Positions 7,748 through 15,471 of a stretch of DNA of 18,784 nt are shown here, in pieces. The DNA comes from an uncultured Collinsella sp. (GTDB lineage Bacteria; Actinomycetota; Coriobacteriia; Coriobacteriales; Coriobacteriaceae). The DNA is taken from positions 1 through 18,784 of the forward strand of contig UQMU01000038.1 of the NCBI GenBank assembly GCA_900542305.1. Reading direction: 5' to 3'. Each line of letters begins with the position of its first letter. The stretch's first letter is position 1. The translations under genes were made by a program, and so were the position numbers. Under the pieces are notes generated by a model that was given only the letters and a program-made list of their open reading frames with translations, made no database searches and had not been told where the DNA came from.

Positions 7748-8896
7748 TCATTCCCCCTTCCCGATAACGACGTCATTTCCAACGACGGCCGTATCCTTGG
7801 TGGTATCGACAGAGCCGAGCTTCACGCCCTCTTCGACCGTGGAGTTCTCGCCCAAAATAGCGCGGCAGATGTGCGCGCCGCTCTTAACGTGCGCACCCGG
7901 CAGCAGCACGGAGTCCTCGACCACGGCGCGCTCCTCGATGATGACATCGGTCGAAAGGATCGAGTGGCGAGCGGTACCGTAGATCTTGCAGCCGTTGGAG
8001 ACCAGGCAGTCGTCCAGGCGACCATCCGGGCCAATGTAGTGCGGCGGACGCGTGGTGATGTTGGACATGATGGGGAAGTGCTTGTCAAACAGATCGAACT
8101 CGGGGTTGTTGCCAAGCAGGTCCATCGAGGTCTCGTGGAAGCTGGCGATGGTGCCGACGTCCTTCCAAAAGCCGTGGAACTCGTAGCTGTACAGGCGCTT
8201 GCCCTCGCCGAGCAGCTTGGGGATGATGTCCTTGCCAAAGTCGTGGCTCGAGCGCTGGTCCAGAGCGTCCTCCTCGAGCGCCTCGATCAGCACGTCGGCC
8301 GAGAAGATGTAGATGCCCATGGACGCGAGATTCGAATCGGGCTTATCGGGCTTCTCGGTGAACTTGGTGATGCGGCCGTCCTCGGGGTCGGTGGTCAGGA
8401 TGCCAAAGCGGCTGGCCTCCTCCCACGGCACGGGCATAACGCTTACCGTGAGGTCGGCGTTGTTCTCAATGTGCGTCTTGAGCATCTTGCGGTAGTCCAT
8501 GCGATACAGGTGATCGCCCGAAAGAATCAGGACGTACTTGGGGTCGTTGGCCTTGATGTAGTCGAGGTTCTGCGTAATGGCGTCGGCCGTGCCCGCATAC
8601 CAGGCGCCGCCGGTCTGCGTCTCGTACGGCGGCAGGATCGACACGCCGCCGTCGCGGCTGTCAAGATCCCACGCCTCGCCGGAGCCCACATAGGCATGCA
8701 GCAGGTAGGGGCGATACTGCGTCAGAACACCCACCGTGTCGATGCCCGAGTTGGAGCAGTTGGAGAGCGAAAAGTCGATAATGCGGAACTTGCCACCAAA
8801 GCTAACCGCCGGCTTAGCGATCTTTTGGGTGAGTGCCCCCAATCGGCTGCCCTGTCCTCCTGCGAGGAGCATCGCGATGCATTCTTTCTTACTCAT
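7748..8896 (-). CDS. glgC: GlgC, catalytic glucose-1-phosphate adenylyltransferase
   Basis: Makes ADP-glucose and pyrophosphate from glucose-1-phosphate and ATP, the committed step of bacterial glycogen synthesis. The 382 residues match the family length. GGQGSRL (13-19) is the nucleotide-binding loop, KPAVSFGGKFRIIDF follows from K28, WYAGTADAI starts at 99, SGDHLYRMDY (126-135) carries catalytic D128, and FTEKPD (179-184) binds the sugar phosphate. The C-terminal part is a beta-helix with allosteric/oligomer roles. AAGGAG lies 6 bases upstream of the ATG. It is followed immediately by glgD. The upstream 108-bp gap to glgP contains a strong stem-loop, which could set the ratio of GlgP to GlgC/GlgD. 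Confidence 0.96.
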   Translation of the reverse strand: MSKKECIAMLLAGGQGSRLGALTQKIAKPAVSFGGKFRIIDFSLSNCSNSGIDTVGVLTQYRPYLLHAYVGSGEAWDLDSRDGGVSILPPYETQTGGAWYAGTADAITQNLDYIKANDPKYVLILSGDHLYRMDYRKMLKTHIENNADLTVSVMPVPWEEASRFGILTTDPEDGRITKFTEKPDKPDSNLASMGIYIFSADVLIEALEEDALDQRSSHDFGKDIIPKLLGEGKRLYSYEFHGFWKDVGTIASFHETSMDLLGNNPEFDLFDKHFPIMSNITTRPPHYIGPDGRLDDCLVSNGCKIYGTARHSILSTDVIIEERAVVEDSVLLPGAHVKSGAHICRAILGENSTVEEGVKLGSVDTTKDTAVVGNDVVIGKGE

Positions 8897-8938
8897 CGAT
8901 TTCTCCTTCTGTCATCGATGTTCTTAAACCCATTAGCG

Positions 8939-8965
8939 GCGGGCGCAGCGCAACGTTGCGCCCGC
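8939..8965 (-). other. Stem-loop between glgP and glgC
   Basis: GCGGGCGCA (8939-8947) pairs with TGCGCCCGC (8957-8965). An alternative inner palindrome, GCGCAACGTTGCGC (8948-8961), overlaps it. It lies 39 bases past the glgP stop on the minus strand. No convincing T-run follows (the next bases include GGGTTT), so partial termination or 3'-end protection of the upstream mRNA are both possible. Confidence 0.5.
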
Positions 8966-9004
8966 TGAATAATGCCGTGCTGGCATAAGGGAGCTCGCGC
9001 GCCT

Positions 9005-11431
9005 CTACGCGTGCCAGATCTCGTCGCGGTACTCGCGAATGGTGCGGTCGCTCGAGAACCAGCCGCTCGAGGCGGTGTTGAGCAGGGCCTTGCGGTTCCA
9101 GGTCTCCTGGTCGCCATAGCTGCCGGTGAGCTTCTCCCACGCATCCACGTAGCTGCGGAAATCGGCCATGACCAGGTCGGGGTCATTGTTGTTCATGAGC
9201 TCGTTGTAGATGCTCTCGAAGTTGCCCGAAAGACCCGCAAAGGTGTTGTCCTTGAGCTCGTCCATCACGCGGCCCAGGCGCTCGCGGTCGCCGTTGAGGG
9301 TATCCCATGCAAAGTAGCTGTTGGATGCCCAGAGCTGCTCGACCTCGGGAGCGGTCAGGCCAAAGATGGCCTCGTTCTCGCGTCCGGCCAGGTCGGCGAT
9401 CTCGATGTTGGCGCCGTCGAGGGTACCCAGCGTAATGGCGCCGTTCATCATGAGCTTCATGTTGGACGTGCCCGAGGCCTCCTTGCCGGCCGTGGAGATC
9501 TGCTCCGAGATCTCGGCTGCGGGGTAGATGAGCTGGGCGTTGCTCACACGAAAGTTGGGGATAAAGCAGACCTTCATGACCTCGTTGACGCGCGGGTCGT
9601 TGTTGATGACGTCGGCCACGGAGTTAATGAGGCGGATGGTCTCCTTGGCGAAGGTGTAGCTCGAGGCAGCCTTGCCGCTAAAGATGAAGGTCGTCGGCGT
9701 CACGTGGAAGTTGGGATCGGCGATGCGACGGTTGTAGATGTCCATCACCTTCATGATGTTCATGAGCTGGCGCTTGTAGGCGTGGAAGCGCTTTACCTGA
9801 ACATCGAAGACGGTGTTGGGGTCGATAACCAGACCGGTCTCGGCCTTGACGTAGGCGGCCAGGCGCTCCTTGTTGGCGCGCTTGGAGGCACCCACGGCCT
9901 TCAGGAACTCGGTATCGTTCTGGAACTCTTTGAGTTTCTCCAGCTCAAAGGCGTCCTTAAGCCAGCCGTCGCCAATGGCCTCGGTCACGAGCTTGGCGTA
10001 GGTGGGGTTGGCCTCGGCAAAGAAGCGACGGTGCGAGATGCCGTTGGTCTTGTTGTTGAACTTCTCGGGCGTCAGGGCATAGAAGTCCTTGAGCACGATG
10101 TTCTTGATGATGTCGGAGTGGATCTTGGCCACGCCGTTGACGCTGTGGCTGCAGATCACGGACAGGTTGGCCATGCGAATCTCGCCGTCCCACAGGATGG
10201 CGGTCTGACGCAGACGCTCCTGCCAGCCCTCCTGCGTGGTGTCGAACGACTCGTGCCAACGACGGCTGATCTCGTCGATGATCTGGTACACGCGGGGGAG
10301 GAGCTTGGAGAACATGCCGATGGGCCACTTCTCCAGGGCCTCGGGCAGGATGGTGTGGTTGGTGTAGCTCACGACCTGCGTCACGATGTTCCAGGCATCG
10401 TCCCACTCGAGCTTCTTCTCGTCGATGAGGATGCGCATGAGCTCGGGTCCGCACATGGCGGGGTGGGTGTCGTTGGTATGGATGGCAACAAACTGCGGCA
10501 GCAGCTCCCAGTTCTCGCCGTGCTCCTTCTCAAAGGTGTCGAGCAGGCTGTAGATGCCGGCCGAGACAAACAGGTACTCCTGCTTCAGGCGCAGCAGGCG
10601 GCCGTGCTCGCCGGCGTCGTTGGGGTAGAGGATGGCGCTGATGGCCTCGGCCTCGGCGCGTTCGGCGTCGGCCAGGGCATAGTCGCCGCGGTTGAAGGCC
10701 TCAAGGTCAAAGTGCTCCTCGACCGGCTCGGCAGCCCAGACGCGCAGCTTGTTGACAGTCTCGCCGGCATAGCCCACGACGGGGATGTCATAAGGGACGG
10801 CCAGGATGTCCTGCGTGTCCACCGTGCGGTAGAACGTGCGACCGTTCTCCTCAAAGCCCTCAACGTGACCACCAAACTTGATGGTTACGGCCTTGTCCTG
10901 ACGGCGGACCTCCCAGGGATAGCCGTGGGTAAGCCACTCGTCGGTGGCCTCGACCTGGCTGCCGTTGACGATCTCCTGCTTAAACAGGCCGTAGCGGTAG
11001 CGCATACCGTTGCCGTAGCCGGCAATGCCCTCGGCTGCCATCGAATCCAAAAAGCATGCGGCAAGACGGCCCAGGCCACCGTTGCCCAGCGCCGGGTCGG
11101 GCTCCTGGTTCTCGATGACGGACAGGTCAAAGCCCATGTCGCCGAGTGCCTCGGCGACCATGTCGCGCACGCCAAAGTTGAGCAGGTAGTTGTCGAGCAG
11201 GCGGCCGATCAAAAACTCGATCGAGAAGTAGTACACGCGCTTCTTGCCCTCGGCGGTGACGTGGGCGTCACTCTTGGTGGCAACGGTGCGTGCCTTCTCG
11301 GCCACAAGCTTGGCCAGGGCGTTAAAGCGGTCGAGGTCGCTGGCGGCCTCGACGCTCTTGCCACTGATGCTCATGACAGCATCGCGATAGAGCTCGGTAA
11401 ACTCCTGCTTGTTGTCGAAGATCTTATTCAT
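9005..11431 (-). CDS. glgP: Glycogen/alpha-glucan phosphorylase (GT35)
   Basis: Cleaves terminal alpha-1,4 glucose from glycogen with phosphate, giving glucose-1-phosphate. The 808 residues match the family length. The PLP cofactor lysine is K659 in EASGTSNMKLMMNGA, followed by the TLDGANIEI signature. The N-terminal half has GNGGLGRLAACFLDSMA and GNGMRYRYGLF, also diagnostic. The ATG follows AAGGA with four bases between. Cytoplasmic, no signal peptide. It sits second in the minus-strand series, 94 bp after glgB and before glgC, so breakdown and synthesis genes share a transcript direction. Its product is also the GlgC substrate. No truncation or missing catalytic residue was noticed. Confidence 0.96.
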   Translation of the reverse strand: MNKIFDNKQEFTELYRDAVMSISGKSVEAASDLDRFNALAKLVAEKARTVATKSDAHVTAEGKKRVYYFSIEFLIGRLLDNYLLNFGVRDMVAEALGDMGFDLSVIENQEPDPALGNGGLGRLAACFLDSMAAEGIAGYGNGMRYRYGLFKQEIVNGSQVEATDEWLTHGYPWEVRRQDKAVTIKFGGHVEGFEENGRTFYRTVDTQDILAVPYDIPVVGYAGETVNKLRVWAAEPVEEHFDLEAFNRGDYALADAERAEAEAISAILYPNDAGEHGRLLRLKQEYLFVSAGIYSLLDTFEKEHGENWELLPQFVAIHTNDTHPAMCGPELMRILIDEKKLEWDDAWNIVTQVVSYTNHTILPEALEKWPIGMFSKLLPRVYQIIDEISRRWHESFDTTQEGWQERLRQTAILWDGEIRMANLSVICSHSVNGVAKIHSDIIKNIVLKDFYALTPEKFNNKTNGISHRRFFAEANPTYAKLVTEAIGDGWLKDAFELEKLKEFQNDTEFLKAVGASKRANKERLAAYVKAETGLVIDPNTVFDVQVKRFHAYKRQLMNIMKVMDIYNRRIADPNFHVTPTTFIFSGKAASSYTFAKETIRLINSVADVINNDPRVNEVMKVCFIPNFRVSNAQLIYPAAEISEQISTAGKEASGTSNMKLMMNGAITLGTLDGANIEIADLAGRENEAIFGLTAPEVEQLWASNSYFAWDTLNGDRERLGRVMDELKDNTFAGLSGNFESIYNELMNNNDPDLVMADFRSYVDAWEKLTGSYGDQETWNRKALLNTASSGWFSSDRTIREYRDEIWHA

Positions 11432-11525
11432 ACGTTCCTTTCCCCCGGGGATGTTTCTCCCGGAACGGTTTTGACTTGTATCCTACGCCCCCGCGGGGCG
11501 GGTGATTACAGCTGTAACGGCTTTG
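11432..11525 (-). other. glgB-glgP intergenic region with three short palindromes
   Basis: The 94 bp hold TTACAGCTGTAA (11506-11517, perfect palindrome), a CCCCGCGGGG palindrome near 11490-11499 and a CCGGG/CCCGG hairpin just upstream of the glgP ribosome-binding site. None has a following T-run. They may form weak mRNA structures between the two genes; no clear promoter was found. Confidence 0.35.
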
Positions 11526-13784
11526 TTACGCATCCTTGCCAGATGCTTTAACAGCGCCTGCCTTAGCCTTGGGAGCAGCCTTTTTATTGGTTGCCTTTTT
11601 GGCCTTGGACTTGGCCGAAGCCTTGGCAGCGGACTTGGCAGCCTTCGCCTTGACCGGAGCCTTCTTAGCAGCCGCGGTCTTGGGCTTCACCGAAGACGCA
11701 CGCTTGCGCGTCGCCTTCTTGGGCTCCTCGACCACCGGCGGCTTGTAGCTGCTGGGACCGCGACGTTTAAGCACCACGCCTGCCAGACCGGGCACCTTAA
11801 TCTCGATGGAGTCCATCTGCCCGTTCCAGGGATAGGGCTCGCTCGAGCAGGTGTAGGGCTCCTCACCCGCATAGCCGCTGCCGCCAAACTCGGGACGATC
11901 GGAATCAAAGATGACCTCCCAGTCACCCTCGCGCGGCACGCCCACGCGGAAGCTCTCGTAGCTCGCCGGGTCAAAGTTGATCAGGATCACCAGGTCGTCA
12001 TCGACGTCCTCGCCCTGGCGCACAAAGCTCACGATGGACTGCTTAGAGTTATCCGCGTCAATCCAGGTAAAGCCGTCGTCGGTGTAGCCGCGCTCGTACA
12101 GGGCGGGCTCGGCGGTGTACAGGTGGTTAAGTGCCTTGATAAAAGCCTGATGATGACGGTGGGTCTCGTACTCCTCGGTCAGGAACCACTGGATGGACTC
12201 GTAGTAGCGCCATTCAATAAACTGGCCGATCTCGTTGCCCATAAAGTTGAGCTTGGCACCGGGGTGCGTCATCTGGTAGAAGGCCAGCGTACGCAGACCG
12301 GCAAACTGGCGCCACCAGTCACCCGGCATGCGGCCGATGAGCGAGCACTTGCCGTGCACGACCTCGTCGTGGCTCAGCGGGCAAATAAAGTTCTCGGTAA
12401 AGGCGTACATGATGGAGAACGTGAGTAGCCCGTGGTTGCCGGGGCGCCATGGAAAATCGGTCTGCATGTAGTGCAGGGTGTCGTTCATCCAGCCCATGTC
12501 CCACTTGTAGTGGAAGCCCAGGCCGCCGTCCTGCGGCGGGTAGGTCACGAGCGGCCACGCGGTGGACTCCTCGGCCATCATCATCACGTCGGGGTAGTGC
12601 GCCTCAACGGCGCAGTTGACCTGGCGGATAAACGCGCTGGCGTCCAGGTCTTCCTCAGTACCGTACTTGTTGAACTTCTTTTGGCCCGGATCGTCGATGC
12701 CAAAGTTGAGGTACAGCATGCTGGACACGCCGTCCATGCGAATACCGTCCACGTGGAAGTTCTCGAGCCAGTACAGCACGTTGGAGACCAAGAAGGAGCG
12801 GACCTCGCCGCGGGCGAAGTCAAACTTGTGCGTGCCCCAGTTGGGGTGAATCTCGTGCTCAAACAGCATGTGGCCGTTAAAGGTGGCAAGGCCGTGGGAA
12901 TCGGCGCAAAAACCGCCGGGCACCCAGTCCATGATCACACCGATGCCCGCCTCGTGGCACGCATCGATAAAGTGCATGAGCTGCTGCGGGTTGCCGTAGC
13001 GCGACGTTGCGGCGTAGTAGCCGGTCGTCTGGTAGCCCCAGGAGCCGTCGAAGGGGTGCTCCATGAGCGGCATGACCTCGATATGCGTGTAGCCCATGTC
13101 GCGCACGTAGTCCACGAGCTCCACCGACAGGTCGTCGTAGGTGTAGAACTCGCCGCGCTGCGCGGGGAAGGGATCCATGGGACCGGGGTAGTTGCCGTAC
13201 TCGTCCGGCTCGCCCTGCGGCGCGTCGCCGTGGCGCTTCCACGATCCAATATGTACCTCGTAGATGTTAAGGGGCTGCGACATGTGGTTGTGGCCGGCAC
13301 GGCGCTTGAGCCACGCGGCATCGTTCCACTTATAGCCGTCCAGGGTCCACAGCACGCTTGCCGTACCCGGAGGGCACTCGGCCTTAAAGGCATACGGATC
13401 GGCCTTGTAGAGCTTTTCGCCCTCATTGGTCTCGATCAGGTACTTATAGAGCTGGCCCTGCTCGGCGCCAGGAATAAAGCCTTCCCAAATAGCGCTCGTA
13501 TGCACGGGTACCAGCGGGTTGGCTTCCTCGTCCCAGTCGTTAAATTCGCCAATGACGTGAACGCTCTTTACATCGGGCGCCCAAACGCAAAAGCGCCAGC
13601 CACGCGTACGGTTTTGCGTGTCGGGGTGCGCGCCCATCTTTTCCCAGCTGCGCTCCCACATGCCAATGCCAAACAGATAGACATCGTCCTTGGAGAGCTC
13701 CGGTGCGTGCGGGGCGGCTTTGCGGGTAGCGGGCTTTTTGGTTGCTGGCTTTAGCTTTGTATCGCTCACGTTTGATCCCATCAT
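11526..13784 (-). CDS. glgB: 1,4-alpha-glucan branching enzyme GlgB (CBM48-GH13) with basic terminal extensions
   Basis: Forms alpha-1,6 branches in glycogen by cutting and transferring alpha-1,4 chains. From the chosen start it has 752 residues. An N-terminal basic segment (KLKPATKKPATRKAA) precedes a CBM48 domain (WRFCVWAPD, FNDWDEEANP) and a GH13 barrel: nucleophile D351 in GIRMDG, acid in MMAEES (404-406), and LSHDEVVHGK as region IV. Region I reads DWVPGGFCAD, with Gly291 where E. coli GlgB has His340. The last 64 residues (11529-11720) are 21 Lys, 2 Arg, 22 Ala and 1 Asp, like a histone tail. Start choice is uncertain: the ATG pair at 13784/13781 lacks a ribosome-binding site, a GTG at 13769 has GGGA six bases upstream, and a TTG at 13829 is also in frame. 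It is first in the series, behind a long leader. Confidence 0.93.
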   Translation of the reverse strand: MMGSNVSDTKLKPATKKPATRKAAPHAPELSKDDVYLFGIGMWERSWEKMGAHPDTQNRTRGWRFCVWAPDVKSVHVIGEFNDWDEEANPLVPVHTSAIWEGFIPGAEQGQLYKYLIETNEGEKLYKADPYAFKAECPPGTASVLWTLDGYKWNDAAWLKRRAGHNHMSQPLNIYEVHIGSWKRHGDAPQGEPDEYGNYPGPMDPFPAQRGEFYTYDDLSVELVDYVRDMGYTHIEVMPLMEHPFDGSWGYQTTGYYAATSRYGNPQQLMHFIDACHEAGIGVIMDWVPGGFCADSHGLATFNGHMLFEHEIHPNWGTHKFDFARGEVRSFLVSNVLYWLENFHVDGIRMDGVSSMLYLNFGIDDPGQKKFNKYGTEEDLDASAFIRQVNCAVEAHYPDVMMMAEESTAWPLVTYPPQDGGLGFHYKWDMGWMNDTLHYMQTDFPWRPGNHGLLTFSIMYAFTENFICPLSHDEVVHGKCSLIGRMPGDWWRQFAGLRTLAFYQMTHPGAKLNFMGNEIGQFIEWRYYESIQWFLTEEYETHRHHQAFIKALNHLYTAEPALYERGYTDDGFTWIDADNSKQSIVSFVRQGEDVDDDLVILINFDPASYESFRVGVPREGDWEVIFDSDRPEFGGSGYAGEEPYTCSSEPYPWNGQMDSIEIKVPGLAGVVLKRRGPSSYKPPVVEEPKKATRKRASSVKPKTAAAKKAPVKAKAAKSAAKASAKSKAKKATNKKAAPKAKAGAVKASGKDA

Positions 13785-13869
13785 GACGCGGCAGCGTGTT
13801 GCCTTGGTGACTAGATGCGAAAGGTCCAAGGCTGCACGAATCGAAGGGACGGCGATAGTTCTATGATTC

Positions 13870-13895
13870 GTTCCACCTCGCGTGCTCGGTGGAAC
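13870..13895 (-). other. Hairpin in the glgB leader
   Basis: GTTCCACC (13870-13877) pairs with GGTGGAAC (13888-13895) around a 10-base loop, within the presumed untranslated leader between the candidate glgB promoter and glgB. No T-run follows. It could affect mRNA stability or translation. Confidence 0.4.
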
Positions 13896-13981
13896 TTTCG
13901 GCAGAAACTACGATAACACCTGTACGTTAGTTTTATGGACGAAAGTGGATTTGCGGGGGCGTTTAATCGGTAAGCGCCATG

Positions 13982-14011
13982 TTTATACCACTGGCAGAAT
14001 TGCCGTGGTAA
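13982..14011 (-). promoter_or_regulatory. Candidate glgB promoter
   Basis: On the minus strand TTACCA (14006-14011) and TATAAA (13982-13987) are separated by 18 bases, a plausible sigma-70-type promoter. It would start transcription near 13975, leaving about 190 bases of leader before glgB. The -35 lies inside one arm of the TGGTAAAAC inverted repeat, so a protein bound there would control initiation. No other good promoter was seen in the gap. Confidence 0.45.
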
Positions 14012-14093
14012 AACTCTTGACAGTTTTACCAATTAGGGTTTCAAAACTGTTAGGCTGACGTTTGGTAAAACGTTTTTAGCAGGTTGTTTACCA
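14006..14093. promoter_or_regulatory. Cluster of four TGGTAAAAC-type operator boxes
   Basis: Boxes are TGGTAAAAC at 14006-14014, its reverse complement GTTTTACCA at 14023-14031, TGGTAAAAC at 14063-14071, and GTTTACCA at 14086-14093. The first two form a perfect 9-bp inverted repeat with an 8-base spacer that contains TTGACA (14017-14022), a consensus -35 for the plus strand. The cluster lies between divergent glgB and the HAD gene. Repetition, symmetry and promoter overlap suggest a regulator site, perhaps LacI-like given AAAACGTTTT at 14067-14076. The regulator is unknown. Confidence 0.55.
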
Positions 14094-14115
14094 TTTGACA
14101 TCGAAAGGCTTGCCC

Positions 14116-14805
14116 ATGCCCCACATCGCCGCCCCCCATGTTGCATTTATTTTCGACTGCGACGGCACACTGGTTAATAGCACCCCCGTTTGGGCTTATT
14201 CGCAGCCCGAGTTATTGCACCGCCACGGAGTTGACGTGACGGTCGACGATTTTGCCCAGTTTGAGCATTTGTCGCTCGAGGACGAGTGCCAGGCCTACCA
14301 CGACACCTGGGACATTGGCGCGAATGGCGAAGAGCTGTATCGCGAGCTGAGCGACATCCTGATTGATGGGTACTCCAAGGTGCCGCCGCGCGAGGGGCTC
14401 CTGGCATTTTTGGAGCAGGCGAAGGCGGTGGGCATTGCCATGAGCGTTGCCACGTCCACGCCCGCCGAGCTGGTGCAGTCCGCCCTTGCGGGCGCCGGGC
14501 TCGATGCCTACATGGAGTTTGTGACCACCACGGGCGAGGCGGGACGCTCCAAGCAGTTCCCCGATGTGTACGAACTGGCGCTGCGCCGCTTGGAGGAACG
14601 CCATGGGCACAAGTTTGAGCGCACGTGGGTGTTTGAGGACGCCGTTTTTGGCCTTAAGAGCTCTGGCGCCGCGGGCTTTAAGCGTGTAGGTATCTATGAC
14701 CCGCACGGCCGCATGAAGCGCGACGATGTGCGCGCCAACTGCGATATCTTTATCGACAGCTATGAAGAGCTGGATCTGGCCCGCGTGCTTTCGTTTGAGG
14801 GATAG
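14116..14805 (+). CDS. HAD-family hydrolase, beta-phosphoglucomutase/phosphatase-like
   Basis: A 229-residue HAD protein of the beta-phosphoglucomutase/phosphoglycolate-phosphatase subgroup with a helical cap. Motif I is DCDGT with D14 as nucleophile and D16 as acid/base, motif II lies in SVATST, the motif III Lys is K146 in RSKQFPD, and motif IV is ED 174-175, which with D14 holds Mg2+. It should remove or transfer phosphate on a small metabolite; the substrate cannot be told from sequence. The ATG at 14116 is preceded by GAAAGG seven bases away, while an in-frame TTG at 14095 has none. It is divergent from glgB behind shared operator boxes, which hints at a sugar phosphate, but this is inference. 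The kinase gene follows nine bases later. Confidence 0.88.
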   Translation: MPHIAAPHVAFIFDCDGTLVNSTPVWAYSQPELLHRHGVDVTVDDFAQFEHLSLEDECQAYHDTWDIGANGEELYRELSDILIDGYSKVPPREGLLAFLEQAKAVGIAMSVATSTPAELVQSALAGAGLDAYMEFVTTTGEAGRSKQFPDVYELALRRLEERHGHKFERTWVFEDAVFGLKSSGAAGFKRVGIYDPHGRMKRDDVRANCDIFIDSYEELDLARVLSFEG

Positions 14806-14814
14806 GCGAGGGCT

Positions 14815-15456
14815 GTGGCTTGCAAGGTATTAGTGGTCTGCGGCTCGCCCGTGGTTGCGAGCGCTGAGTTGTTGCGCCGCTTAGCAGGGGAGTGCGATCT
14901 CGTTGTCGCCGTGGACCGCGGCCTCGACGCGTTGCTGGGCGCTGGCCTGAGCTGCGACGTCTACGTGGGTGACGCCGACACCGTTATCGATGAGGGACGC
15001 GCTCTGGTCGATGCCGCTGCCGATTTTGAAGTGGAACGCCACAACCCCTACAAGGACTATACCGATCTAGCCCTGGCGCTCGATTCCGTCCGTCGCCGCT
15101 GGCCGGGTGCCGAAGTGGTAGCAACCTGCGCCACCGGCGGCCGGCCCGACATGGCCCTGTCTGTGTTAGGGCTACTGGCAGGCTATGCGGACGCCCCCGT
15201 CTGGATCGAAGAAGACGAAGTGACGGCCAGAATCCTGCACCAGGACGAGACCTGGACCATCGAGGGCGCCGAGGGCAAAACCTTCTCCATCATCGCCATA
15301 GCCCCCAACACAGAGATAAGCGAACACGGCCTAGAATGGGAACTAGACCACAGCCCCCTAGGCCTGTTAGCCGACACCGGCATCTCTAATGTCGTCAGGA
15401 AAACGGCCAAGATCCAAGTCCACCAAGGCGTCGCAATCGCCTACCTCTACAAGTGA
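14815..15456 (+). CDS. thiN: Thiamine pyrophosphokinase
   Basis: Transfers pyrophosphate from ATP to thiamine, giving thiamine pyrophosphate. The 213 residues match the family. Motifs in order: VDRG 33-36, GDADT 52-56 (usually GDFDS, metal/ATP site), KDYTDLALAL 80-89 (usual KD.TDLE.AL), GGRPD 108-112 and, in the C-terminal thiamine-binding sheet domain, GISNVV. The F-to-A and S-to-T changes in the GDFDS motif are unusual, but the aspartates are kept. The start is GTG, nine bases after the HAD stop, with GCGAGGG close before it, so the two genes are likely co-transcribed. Codons near the 3' end (CTA, ATA, AGA, CAA) differ somewhat from the rest. No riboswitch was seen. Confidence 0.88.
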   Translation: MACKVLVVCGSPVVASAELLRRLAGECDLVVAVDRGLDALLGAGLSCDVYVGDADTVIDEGRALVDAAADFEVERHNPYKDYTDLALALDSVRRRWPGAEVVATCATGGRPDMALSVLGLLAGYADAPVWIEEDEVTARILHQDETWTIEGAEGKTFSIIAIAPNTEISEHGLEWELDHSPLGLLADTGISNVVRKTAKIQVHQGVAIAYLYK

Positions 15457-15471
15457 GGTATCGTCGCGCGA

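Noticed and set aside
8972..11551. Plus-strand 859-codon open frame opposite glgP
   Set aside because: High GC leaves antisense frames open. The minus strand encodes an intact glycogen phosphorylase with all motifs, and the plus translation shows no family features.
12432..13754. Plus-strand 440-codon frame opposite glgB
   Set aside because: Antisense to GH13/CBM48 coding sequence; same GC-driven artefact.
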